A stretch of DNA of 15,442 bases from Actinomycetota bacterium (lineage in GTDB: Bacteria; Actinomycetota; CADDZG01; JAHWKV01). The notes below the pieces were generated by a model. The model saw only the letters and a list, made by a program, of their open reading frames with translations, was not told the origin of the DNA and did no database searches. Positions 1 through 6,613 of this stretch are shown here, one piece after another (the stretch's first letter is position 1; every line of letters starts with the position of its first letter). The stretch spans positions 1 to 15,442 of the forward strand of contig JAHWKV010000001.1 of assembly GCA_019347725.1 (NCBI GenBank), in the 5' to 3' direction. The translations under genes were made by a program, and so were the position numbers.

Positions 1-124
1 CCCACACGTCCGTGGCTCGCTGCTCGCGCCGGCGGATCACGGCGTCCTTCAGCGTGCGCCCGCGCGCCGGGTTGACTCGGAAGCGGCGGCTGACGCGGTC
101 GACGACGACGGCTCCCGGCCTCAT
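1..124 (-). CDS. Polysaccharide-export type ABC transporter ATPase (Wzt/TagH-like), N-terminal fragment
   Basis: Reading the minus strand from an ATG at 124-122 gives 41 codons that run off the left edge of the window. The peptide starts MRPGAVVVDRVSRRFRV and continues with RGRTLKDAVIRRR and then TDVW. In ABC ATPases of the O-antigen/teichoic-acid export type (Wzt, TagH) the first strand reads V-x-V-x-x-V-S-(K/R)-x-F-R, followed by a basic stretch and then W-A-L-x-D-V-S just before the Walker A loop. The fragment matches the first part of that layout, including the aromatic A-loop position. The Walker motifs would lie outside the window. Such proteins power export of undecaprenyl-linked or lipid-linked glycans across the inner membrane. 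The ATG overlaps the candidate nrdA ATG (123-125) head to head, which is odd and discussed under findings. The family call rests on a short stretch, so it is moderate. Confidence 0.55.
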   Translation of the reverse strand, partial: MRPGAVVVDRVSRRFRVNPARGRTLKDAVIRRREQRATDVW

Positions 125-2453
125 GGACGCAGCGAACTCACGCGGCGCCTCGCACGAGCTCGGCGAGCTGGTGCTCAGCTCCTGCCTGCAGCACGTGCAG
201 GACGACCCCGGCTACTCGCTGCTGGCCGCCCGGGTGTTGCTTTTCGACCTGTACAAGAAGGCCTTGGGCAAGCACTCTTTCGACGACATCAAGGCCGCTC
301 ATGCCGAGCGCTTTGCCGGCTACATAGCCGAAGGCGTGGAGCGCAAGCTGCTCTCCGAGCGCCTGGCCGAGGAGTTTGACCTGCAGCGCCTTGGCGAAGC
401 CCTCGAGCCCAGCCGGGACCTGCAGTTTCGCTTCAACGGGCTGTTTGCCCTCAAGGAGCGCTACCTGGTGCAGGACCTGGAGACCGGTGAGCTGTTCGAC
501 ACCCCGCAGTTCTTCTGGATGCGGGTGGCCATGGGTGTGGCGTTCGGCGAGGACGACCCGACTCAGCGGGCCATCGATTTTTACAACGCCATGAGCACCA
601 TGCAGTACATCCCCTCCACCCCGACGCTGTTCAACTCCGGGACCCCGTCCTCGCAGCTGTCCTCGTGCTTTTTGATGGAGGCCCAGGACTCCATGGAGGC
701 CATCGGCAAGAGCCTCACCGACATCATGCAGCTGGCCAAGTACGCCGGCGGCATCGGGGCGTCGATCACCAAGCTGCGGGCCACCGGAAGCGTCATCAAA
801 TCCATCAACGGTCGCTCTTCGGGACCCATCCCGTTCATCAAGATGATGGACGCGGTGATCTCCGGCATCGATCAGGGCGGTCGCCGGCGGGGCACGCTGG
901 CCGTGTACTGCGAGCCGTGGCACTACGACATCGAGCGCTTCTTGGATCTCAAGCAGCGGGCCGGCGACGAGTCGCAGCGGGTGCACACCTTAAACACCGT
1001 GCTGTTTTTGAACGACGAGTTCATGAGCCGGGTGGAGCACGACGAGCCCTGGACCCTGTTCGACCCCAACGAGGTCACCGACCTGGCCGAGCTGTACGGC
1101 CAGGAGTTCTCGGACCGCTACAAGTTCTACGTGGAGGAGGCCCGGGCGGGTCGCATTCGCTCCTTCCGCACGGTTCGGGCCCGGGGTCTGTTCCACAAGA
1201 TGCTCAAGTCCCTGGTGGAGACCTCGCACCCGTGGCTTACCTTCAAGGACTCGGGCAACGTGCGCTGCCCCATCTCCAACGCCGGGATGGTGCATTCGTC
1301 CAACCTGTGTACCGAGATCTTCCTGCCCACCGACGAGGACAACGTGGCGGTGTGCAACCTGGCCTCTGTGGTGCTGCCCAAGCACCTGAACGAGGACAAC
1401 CAGATCGACTGGGAATCGCTGCGGGAGGCCACCCAGCTGGCGGTTCGCCACCTGGACGACGTCATAGACGCCAACTTCTACGCCATACCCGAGGCCGAGC
1501 GGGCCAACAAGAACACCCGTCCGGTGGGTCTCGGCTTCATGGGGTGGAGCGACCTGCTCGAGCGCATGGGGCTGCCCTTCGAGAGCACCGAGGCGCTGGA
1601 TCTATTGGACCAGGTGGTGGAGTTCATCTCGTTCCACGCCATCGACGCTTCGGCGGACCTGGCCCGGGAGCGGGGCAGCTTCCCGGCGTTCGAGGGCTCG
1701 GACTGGTCCAAGGGCGTGGTTCCAATCGACACGCTGCTGAGGCTGGACAAGGAGCGTCCGGAGCCGGTTGATGTCACCCGGGACTTTCACCTCGACTGGG
1801 AGTCGATGCGCGAGAAGGTCGCCGGCGGGATGCGCAACGGCACGGTGATGGCGGTGGCGCCGACCGCGACCATCTCATTGATCGCCGGCACCAGTCAGTC
1901 GATCGAGCCGCCGTTTAGCAACGTGTACGCCCGCAACAACATCTCCGGCAAGTTCCTCGAGATCAACGAGAACCTCGTGGAGCGCCTGAAGGAGAGAGAC
2001 CTGTGGGACGACGTCAGCGAGGACATCCTGCAACACCAGGGCGAGCTGGCCAACATGGAGCAGATTCCCGCCGATATAAAGGCGCTGTTTCGCACCGCCT
2101 ACGAGATCTCACCTCTGGTGCTAATCCGGCAGGGCTCGGTGGTGCAAAAGTGGGTGGACCAGGGCGCCAGCCGCAACGTGTACCTGACCACCAAGAACGC
2201 CGAGGCGCTGTCGCAGATCTACCTGACGGCCTGGAAGGCGGGGCTCAAATCCACCTACTACGCCTTCAGCCAGCCGGGCAGCCGCTCCGAAGCTACTTTT
2301 GCCTACGACGAGAGCCGGCCCAAGGCTCACCTGGAGCGCATCGGCACCGGTCGTGAAGCCGAGGCGGCGGCTCAGACAGCAGCCACGAGCACGGCAACCC
2401 TTCAGGACCAGGCTTGCTCCATCGGCGATCCGGAGTGCGAAAGCTGCCAGTAG
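123..2453 (+). CDS. nrdA: Ribonucleoside-diphosphate reductase, class I large (alpha) subunit, N-terminally truncated
   Basis: This is the catalytic subunit of class I ribonucleotide reductase, which converts ribonucleoside diphosphates to deoxy forms using a radical supplied by the beta subunit (NrdB). Numbered from ATG 123 (776 aa): redox cysteines C182 (in SSCFL) and C411 (in AVCNL); thiyl-radical site N394-x-C396-x-E398 (NLCTE); radical-transfer tyrosine pair Y712-Y713; and a C-terminal cysteine tail (CESCQ) of the kind that relays reducing power. Homology is continuous from about residue 10 (ELGELVLSSC), which corresponds to the segment just after the ATP-cone in E. coli NrdA. The N-terminal ATP-cone, the overall activity site of about 90 residues, is absent. 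The reading frame stays open upstream to 12, but that stretch is Arg/Ser/Thr-rich and unlike an ATP-cone; ATG 123 has no Shine-Dalgarno. I read the 5' end as broken or mis-joined. No nrdB lies in the window. Confidence 0.93.
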   Translation: MDAANSRGASHELGELVLSSCLQHVQDDPGYSLLAARVLLFDLYKKALGKHSFDDIKAAHAERFAGYIAEGVERKLLSERLAEEFDLQRLGEALEPSRDLQFRFNGLFALKERYLVQDLETGELFDTPQFFWMRVAMGVAFGEDDPTQRAIDFYNAMSTMQYIPSTPTLFNSGTPSSQLSSCFLMEAQDSMEAIGKSLTDIMQLAKYAGGIGASITKLRATGSVIKSINGRSSGPIPFIKMMDAVISGIDQGGRRRGTLAVYCEPWHYDIERFLDLKQRAGDESQRVHTLNTVLFLNDEFMSRVEHDEPWTLFDPNEVTDLAELYGQEFSDRYKFYVEEARAGRIRSFRTVRARGLFHKMLKSLVETSHPWLTFKDSGNVRCPISNAGMVHSSNLCTEIFLPTDEDNVAVCNLASVVLPKHLNEDNQIDWESLREATQLAVRHLDDVIDANFYAIPEAERANKNTRPVGLGFMGWSDLLERMGLPFESTEALDLLDQVVEFISFHAIDASADLARERGSFPAFEGSDWSKGVVPIDTLLRLDKERPEPVDVTRDFHLDWESMREKVAGGMRNGTVMAVAPTATISLIAGTSQSIEPPFSNVYARNNISGKFLEINENLVERLKERDLWDDVSEDILQHQGELANMEQIPADIKALFRTAYEISPLVLIRQGSVVQKWVDQGASRNVYLTTKNAEALSQIYLTAWKAGLKSTYYAFSQPGSRSEATFAYDESRPKAHLERIGTGREAEAAAQTAATSTATLQDQACSIGDPECESCQ

Positions 2454-2466
2454 CGCCTTAACAGTC

Positions 2467-2507
2467 GCAAAGAGCCGGGTCCTTACGGGCCCGGCTCTTT
2501 GCTTTTT
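2467..2507 (+). terminator. Intrinsic terminator after nrdA
   Basis: A 16-bp stem pairs GCAAAGAGCCGGGTCC (2467-2482) with GGGCCCGGCTCTTTGC (2487-2502). It has one G-T wobble and a TTAC loop, and is followed immediately by TTTTT (2503-2507). It lies 13 bp after the nrdA stop. This is a textbook rho-independent terminator and implies that the following ferredoxin gene has its own promoter. Confidence 0.95.
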
Positions 2508-2549
2508 CCAGGACAAGCCGTACTTTTCAAACTCTCTCCAGGACTCCTA

Positions 2550-2579
2550 TTGACACGAAGGTAATTACAGGTGTGTAAT
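2550..2579 (+). promoter_or_regulatory. Sigma-70-type promoter of the ferredoxin gene
   Basis: There is a perfect -35 TTGACA at 2550-2555, an 18-bp spacer, and a -10 TGTAAT at 2574-2579 that matches TATAAT at five of six positions. Transcription should begin near 2586. It sits right after the nrdA terminator and about 100 bp before the ferredoxin ATG, in a locally AT-rich stretch. The spacer and -10 are covered by the palindrome listed next. Confidence 0.7.
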
Positions 2580-2584
2580 TACCT
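2559..2584. promoter_or_regulatory. Operator-like palindrome over the -10 region
   Basis: AGGTAATTAC (2559-2568) and GTAATTACCT (2575-2584) are a perfect 10-bp inverted repeat around a 6-bp centre (AGGTGT). A second perfect inverted repeat is nested in it and shifted to the right: TACAGGT (2566-2572) with ACCTGTA (2581-2587). The palindrome covers the promoter spacer and -10, the classical position for a repressor dimer. The cognate regulator cannot be named from the sequence. Confidence 0.65.
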
Positions 2585-2589
2585 GTAGA

Positions 2590-2635
2590 CCCCAAGATGT
2601 GGTGAGTATCTACCGCAAATCACGACATCTTGGGG
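2590..2635. promoter_or_regulatory. 16-bp inverted repeat resembling a tandem NrdR box pair
   Basis: CCCCAAGATGTGGTGA (2590-2605) and TCACGACATCTTGGGG (2620-2635) are reverse complements at 15 of 16 positions, separated by 14 bp. Each arm also fits the NrdR-box framework as I recall it (16 bp, roughly aCAC-x-A-x-AT-x-T-x-GTGt), keeping the central AT, flanking A and T, and most of the outer C and G positions. The arm starts are 30 bp apart, about three helical turns, as is usual for paired NrdR boxes. The repeat lies just downstream of the predicted transcription start, so it could also fold as a 5' leader hairpin in the mRNA. NrdR assignment is an inference. Confidence 0.5.
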
Positions 2636-2685
2636 TAACCAATCTTTTCAGTAAAGCTCAAAGTCGGTGTTTTGGGGGAGTAGGC

Positions 2686-2997
2686 ATGCTCAACGTGACG
2701 GTCGTCCACCGGACCAGCGGCAACAAGGCCCAGTTCCAAGCTCACGCGGACGAGCCGCTGCTCGACCAGCTCGAAGAAGCCTGCGACTTCGAGGTGCCCA
2801 ACCTGTGCTGGATGGGAGCATGCGGCACCTGCGCCTTGCGGGTGGAGTGCGGTTACGAGTACCTCGAGCCCGACGCCTTCGGGGTCGGCGCCAGCATCGA
2901 GGTCAAACCCGGCTACATACTGCCCTGCTCAGCCGGCGCCTGTGAAAAGGCCATCGACTCCAGCGACTCCCATGACCTGCTCGTTGAGGTGGCCTAG
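2686..2997 (+). CDS. [2Fe-2S] ferredoxin, YfaE-like, probable ribonucleotide reductase partner
   Basis: This 103-aa soluble plant-type ferredoxin carries the cluster motif C41-x4-C46-x2-C49 (in NLCWMGACGTC) and a fourth cysteine C81 (in LPCSA). That is the complete ligand set with usual spacing, and the length is typical. The start is ATG 2686, preceded at five bases by GGGGGAG (2674-2680). An in-frame GTG at 2599 would fall inside the inverted repeat and add 29 unlikely residues. In E. coli the analogous YfaE, encoded next to nrdAB, supplies electrons to reduce or rebuild the diiron-tyrosyl cofactor of NrdB. The position directly after nrdA, with NrdR-like boxes in its leader, suggests the same job here. 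It could instead serve another oxygenase or reductase; the ferredoxin call itself is firm. Confidence 0.9.
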   Translation: MLNVTVVHRTSGNKAQFQAHADEPLLDQLEEACDFEVPNLCWMGACGTCALRVECGYEYLEPDAFGVGASIEVKPGYILPCSAGACEKAIDSSDSHDLLVEVA

Positions 2998-3094
2998 CCT
3001 TATAGCGTGCGCACAGGTCCAAGGCCGTCGCGCTTAGTGGACTGATAGGATGTAGCACAACTTTCGGTCCACATAATTCTCCCGAGGAGGAACT

Positions 3095-3421
3095 ATGGCT
3101 GACGAGACGCCGACTCAAGTTGAGGCCGAAATCGCGGATGACGAACTTGAAGGCGAAGCTCCGCAGACCAACGCTGAAGCTGCTCAAGCGCTCGCCAGCA
3201 ACATCAAGATTCCCGATATCGACTTCAACGATCCCAACCGTCAGTCGCTGGCGCCTCGCAGCAGCCGGGACGGCAAAGTGTTTACCAACGGCTTTAAGAT
3301 CACCGGCTTTAACAGCATGATCGACCTTCCGCACAGGCTGTGCGTCGACTGCGGTTTTCAGGCTATGAAGTTCTCAACGGCGTGTCCCAAGTGCGGCGGG
3401 AAACTAAGCGCTGAAAGCTAA
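3095..3421 (+). CDS. Small zinc-ribbon protein of unknown function
   Basis: This 108-aa protein has two parts. Residues 1-40 are acidic and Ala/Glu-rich, probably disordered. Residues 60-108 hold a basic-hydrophobic segment (VFTNGFKITGF) and then a treble CxxC pair, C83-x2-C86 and C97-x2-C100 (CVDCG and CPKCGG), the signature of a rubredoxin-like zinc ribbon. There is no signal peptide or membrane helix. A strong Shine-Dalgarno (GAGGAGG, 3083-3089) precedes ATG 3095. It lies 97 bp after the ferredoxin gene and directly before the first ABC exporter ATPase, whose reading frame begins at or after its end. I do not recognise the family. Zinc ribbons of this size often bind nucleic acid or dock to a larger partner, but no function is assigned. 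Confidence 0.75.
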   Translation: MADETPTQVEAEIADDELEGEAPQTNAEAAQALASNIKIPDIDFNDPNRQSLAPRSSRDGKVFTNGFKITGFNSMIDLPHRLCVDCGFQAMKFSTACPKCGGKLSAES

Positions 3422-3488
3422 GCACTCCCCCGCTGCTTCGCCACCCCTAGACAACACCGAGACACCGAGGCTCGCTGAGAACGGGTCC

Positions 3489-4436
3489 CTGCAGCGACCC
3501 GTAATAGAGGTACATGACCTCACCAAGCGCTACAAGAAATCCGCCGTCAACGCCGTGGACGGGATCAGCTTTGAGGTAGACGAGGGCGAGTTCTTTGCCC
3601 TGCTCGGGCCCAACGGCGCCGGCAAGACCACCACCATCTCGATTTTGACCACGACGCTGCTTCCCACCTCCGGGCGAGTCCGCATCGGCGGGTTCGACAT
3701 AACCTCACAATCCAACAAGGTCCGCGAGCAGGTCGGCATCGTCTTCCAGCAGCCCAGCCTGGATCTCAACCTGACCGCCGAGGAGAACGTGCGCTTTCAC
3801 GCCATCCTCTACGGGCTGTACCCCTGGCGACCCTCGTACCGGACGATGCCGGCCGCCTACCGCGAGCGCTTTAACGAGCTCTCCGAGGTGCTGGGTCTTA
3901 ACGCCGAGATGTTCAAGCCGGTCAAAAGGTTCTCCGGAGGCATGAAGCGCAAACTGGAGATTGTACGCAGCCTGATGCACCGGCCGCGCGTGCTGTTCCT
4001 CGACGAGCCGACCGCAGGTTTGGATGCCGACTCCCGCAGGAATCTGTGGAACTATCTGAAAGAGATCCGCGACAGCACCGGAACCACCGTCTTTCTCACC
4101 ACGCACTACCTGGAGGAAGCCGAAGGGGCCGACACGATCTGCATCATTGACGGCGGCAAGATCGTTTCCTTCGGCACACCCGACGCCATCAAACAGGACC
4201 TGGTCGAGGACTACCTGCTCATGGTGCCCTCGGACGCGCAAGCGTTAAAGCGCGAGCTGGAGGAGATGAATCTGACCTACACCGAGGGCCACGAGTTCCA
4301 GGTTTCGGTGGACCGAGCCGATGTGCACTCGGTGCTTAAGTCCATCGACACGCCGTTGCTGAGCGTTCGCACGCACCTGCCCACCCTTGAAGACGCGTAC
4401 ATCGCCACACTGGCCAAGACCGATGCACCAGATTAA
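3489..4436 (+). CDS. ABC exporter ATP-binding protein, DrrA/CcmA type
   Basis: This is the cytoplasmic ATPase of an ABC-2 (drug, lipid or glycan) exporter. Numbered from CTG 3489 (315 aa): A-loop tyrosine in LTKRY, Walker A GPNGAGKT (40-47), Q-loop in VFQQP, signature FSGGM (148-152), Walker B VLFLDEP (168-174), H-loop in TTHYLEE, and a DrrA-style C-terminal domain. The first ATG/GTG/TTG is GTG 3555, but that start would delete the first strand and the A-loop (PVIEVHDLTKRY), which are clearly encoded in frame upstream. The frame is open back to 3408 and offers only CTG codons (3411, 3489). I chose 3489 because it gives a normal family length; a weak GAGAACGGG lies just before it. The true start is unsettled. 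The permease gene overlaps its end. Confidence 0.9.
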   Translation: MQRPVIEVHDLTKRYKKSAVNAVDGISFEVDEGEFFALLGPNGAGKTTTISILTTTLLPTSGRVRIGGFDITSQSNKVREQVGIVFQQPSLDLNLTAEENVRFHAILYGLYPWRPSYRTMPAAYRERFNELSEVLGLNAEMFKPVKRFSGGMKRKLEIVRSLMHRPRVLFLDEPTAGLDADSRRNLWNYLKEIRDSTGTTVFLTTHYLEEAEGADTICIIDGGKIVSFGTPDAIKQDLVEDYLLMVPSDAQALKRELEEMNLTYTEGHEFQVSVDRADVHSVLKSIDTPLLSVRTHLPTLEDAYIATLAKTDAPD

Positions 4437-5199
4437 CGCGGTGCTGGCCATCGCCCAGCGCGACTTCATGAAGCTGCTGCGCGACCCGGCCCGGCTGGTT
4501 TCGTCGCTGATCTTTCCGCTGATCTTCATCACGGTGCTGGGCGGCTCGCTGCAGGCCAGCTTCGGCAGCGCCGACTTCAACCTGCTTACCTACACCTTCA
4601 CCGGCGTGCTGGCCCAAACACTGTTTCAGTCCTCGGCCACCGGAGTTATCTCGCTGATCTCGGACCGGGAGGAGGACTTCAGTCAAGAAATGTTCATCAC
4701 CCCGATCTCCCGCTACTCGATCATCTTCGGAAAGACCGCAGGCGAGACCATGGTGGCCCTGCCGCAGGGGCTTGTGCTGGTGATGCTTGCCTTTGCGCTG
4801 GGCGTCGGCATGACTTTTCCCCGGGCGCTGGCACTTCTTCCATTTGCGATCGTCGCCTGCCTGCTCGGGGCTTCGTTCGGACTCGTCGTCTTGTCCAACC
4901 TGCGCAATCAGCGCTCCGCCAACCAGGTGTTTCCGTTTTTGATCCTGCCGCAGTTTTTCCTGGCCGGGGTATTCAATCCGATCGCCGACCTACCGCCGTT
5001 CCTCGCCTTCCTCTCCGCGATGGCCCCTATGCGCTACGCGGTGGACCTGCTGCGCTCGGCCTACTATGCGGGCAGCGAGGAGTACGACCGTGTGGTCCTG
5101 CTGAACCCGATAACCAACCTGATCATCATCGCGGTGCTCTTCGGCGTGTTCCTGTCCATCGGCACGGCAATGTTCGTGCGCAAGGAGCGCAACCGTTAG
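4423..5199 (+). CDS. ABC-2 type exporter permease, DrrB-like
   Basis: This 258-aa integral membrane protein has about six hydrophobic helices (near 27-47, 55-80, 108-128, 136-158, 168-186, 231-252). Between the second and third lies the ABC-2 hallmark loop (ISDREEDFSQEMFITPISR), which couples to the ATPase. ATG 4423 overlaps the ATPase stop by 14 bp, so the two are translated as a unit; a longer in-frame start at 4387 would add 12 non-membrane residues and deepen the overlap. Together with the preceding ATPase it forms a DrrAB-like exporter at the cytoplasmic membrane. The substrate is unknown: family members move drugs, lipids, daunorubicin-like compounds or glycans. The gene ends with Asn-Arg-stop inside a hairpin shared with the convergent phosphatase gene. 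Confidence 0.9.
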   Translation: MHQINAVLAIAQRDFMKLLRDPARLVSSLIFPLIFITVLGGSLQASFGSADFNLLTYTFTGVLAQTLFQSSATGVISLISDREEDFSQEMFITPISRYSIIFGKTAGETMVALPQGLVLVMLAFALGVGMTFPRALALLPFAIVACLLGASFGLVVLSNLRNQRSANQVFPFLILPQFFLAGVFNPIADLPPFLAFLSAMAPMRYAVDLLRSAYYAGSEEYDRVVLLNPITNLIIIAVLFGVFLSIGTAMFVRKERNR

Positions 5200-5225
5200 C
5201 CGGGAGATTCGCTACCGGTTTGCGC
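5187..5225. terminator. Shared hairpin between convergent genes, possible bidirectional terminator
   Basis: GCGCAACCGTTAGC (5187-5200) pairs with GCTACCGGTTTGCGC (5211-5225), giving a stem of about 13 bp with one mismatch and one bulged T around a 10-base loop. Both gene ends lie inside it: the permease stop TAG at 5197-5199 and the phosphatase stop at 5212-5214 on the minus strand. No T-tract follows on either strand, so it may act as a transcription roadblock or mRNA 3'-end stabiliser rather than a classic intrinsic terminator. Confidence 0.5.
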
Positions 5226-6486
5226 GCAGTACCAGCATCGCTGCGTCATCCTGCAACGGGCCCGGGGACTTCAACATGCCTTCATCGAACATCGCTTGCT
5301 CCAGATCGGCTATTACCGCCGATGCCGAGTCCTCTGTGCACTTGGCCAGGACGCTCCGCAGCGTCTGCTCGCGCTCGATCAGGTCGACGTCTCGTCTTTC
5401 GATGACTCCGTCGGTGTACGCGAGCATTAGATCTCCGGGCGTCAGGATAACCTCCACATCCTCAAGGTCGGCGTTGGGGAACGCCCCAACGATCACCCCC
5501 GGTGAGCCTACGGGCTCCACGGATCCGTCCGTGCGGCGAATCAGCGGAAGCGGGTGACCGCCGGAGCTGAAGGTAATCTCAACCGCATCCCGAGCCGGCC
5601 GGATCTGCATGTAGATGAGGCTGCAGAAGGTTTCAAGCTCCCCCGCCCTGAAGATAAGGTCGTTCAACAGTCCCAGCACCTTGCTCGGAGTGAATGAAGC
5701 ATCGGCCAGCGCCCGCAAGCGATGGTGAATGGCGACCATCGTGATGGCTGCATCTATCCCCTTGCCGCACACGTCGCCCACCACCGCCACCCAGCTTCCA
5801 TCCCTGCACCTAAACAGGTCGTAGAAGTCACCGGAGATGTCCAGGCCTTCTCCCATGGGCCTGTAATAAGCGGCTACATCTAAACCCGGAACGATGTCTA
5901 GGGCCGGGGGCAGGACGTTCTCCTGCAGGGCCCGTCCCAGTCTCTGCTCTGCCTCTTTTTGTTCGACCAGCCGGCGCGCAGCCAGCCGCAGCTCCAACTG
6001 ATCGACGACCAGCGCCGCCAGGTCCTTTAGTGTCTGTTGATCCTGCGTGGTGATCTCCCGCGGCTCGGAATCTATGACGTTCACGGTTCCCAATCGGTAT
6101 CCCTCAGAGGTCACCAACGGTGCGGCGGCGTAAAAGCGCAGCGCCAGGTCGCCTGTAACGAAAGGGTGGGCGCGCGTACGGGGGTCCTTCGCAGCGTCGG
6201 TTACCACATACGTGTCGTCTTGGAGAACCACAGATGCGCACAAGCCGGGATAGCGGTCGATCTGTTCGGCGTCGATCCCGTGGCGCGCCTTGAACCAAAT
6301 GCGGTCCTTGTCGACTATCGACACGGTGGCTATGGGAGCATTGAGTAGCCGCGCCGCCAGCCTGGCGACCGTATCGAAGGTACCGTCGGGTGGAGTATCC
6401 AAAATGTCGTAGCGGCGCACCGCGGCCAGGCGAGCGCTCTCCTCTTCGTTTTGCTCCGCGGGTGCCAAAGAACCGTCCATCGCCAC
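5212..6486 (-). CDS. GAF-domain PP2C (SpoIIE/RsbU-type) serine phosphatase
   Basis: This 424-aa cytoplasmic signalling protein has a GAF sensor domain (about 25-170), a short coiled linker rich in Arg/Glu (168-190), and a PP2C/SpoIIE phosphatase domain (about 195-424). Metal-binding acidic residues are all present: D220 in SGDFYD, D238 in VGDVCGKG, D359 in YTDG and D413/D414 in QDDAA. Homologues dephosphorylate anti-sigma-factor antagonists (STAS proteins) and so release alternative sigma factors in response to a GAF-sensed signal. No antagonist or anti-sigma gene lies in the window. The start is GTG 6486, with GGGAG 8 bases upstream; an ATG at 6480 is second choice. There is no signal peptide or transmembrane segment. 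It follows the MBL gene by 127 bp on the same strand. Confidence 0.92.
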   Translation of the reverse strand: MAMDGSLAPAEQNEEESARLAAVRRYDILDTPPDGTFDTVARLAARLLNAPIATVSIVDKDRIWFKARHGIDAEQIDRYPGLCASVVLQDDTYVVTDAAKDPRTRAHPFVTGDLALRFYAAAPLVTSEGYRLGTVNVIDSEPREITTQDQQTLKDLAALVVDQLELRLAARRLVEQKEAEQRLGRALQENVLPPALDIVPGLDVAAYYRPMGEGLDISGDFYDLFRCRDGSWVAVVGDVCGKGIDAAITMVAIHHRLRALADASFTPSKVLGLLNDLIFRAGELETFCSLIYMQIRPARDAVEITFSSGGHPLPLIRRTDGSVEPVGSPGVIVGAFPNADLEDVEVILTPGDLMLAYTDGVIERRDVDLIEREQTLRSVLAKCTEDSASAVIADLEQAMFDEGMLKSPGPLQDDAAMLVLRANR

Positions 6487-6613
6487 CTAGATCACTCCCA
6501 GTAAGTCGCCAAAAAAGTGGCAGGTGACCACGGTCCCTAAGCTGCCCAGCCGACCCTCGACCCTTCCATAATCTCACGGCTTACGATATTTGTGTATTGC
6601 CGGCCGGAAGCCC

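Noticed and set aside
12..122. N-terminal extension of nrdA to an ATG at 12
   Set aside because: The 37 extra residues are Arg/Ser/Thr-rich, do not resemble an ATP-cone, and lie opposite a better-looking minus-strand coding start.
138..986. Long minus-strand reading frame (282 codons) opposite nrdA
   Set aside because: It is a shadow of a high-GC gene: His/Gly/Val-rich, without domain motifs, while the plus strand carries all ribonucleotide reductase motifs.
2566..2587. DtxR/IdeR iron box
   Set aside because: AGGT and ACCT edges are present, but the spacing is 8 rather than 7 bases and the centre does not match; only a hint, not called.
2599..2685. Upstream GTG start for the ferredoxin
   Set aside because: It falls inside the inverted repeat, lacks a Shine-Dalgarno and adds residues not found in such ferredoxins; ATG 2686 has GGGGGAG in place.
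3037..3073. GTGGAC / GTCCAC inverted repeat before the zinc-ribbon gene
   Set aside because: Only 6 bp with a long 24-base loop, expected by chance.
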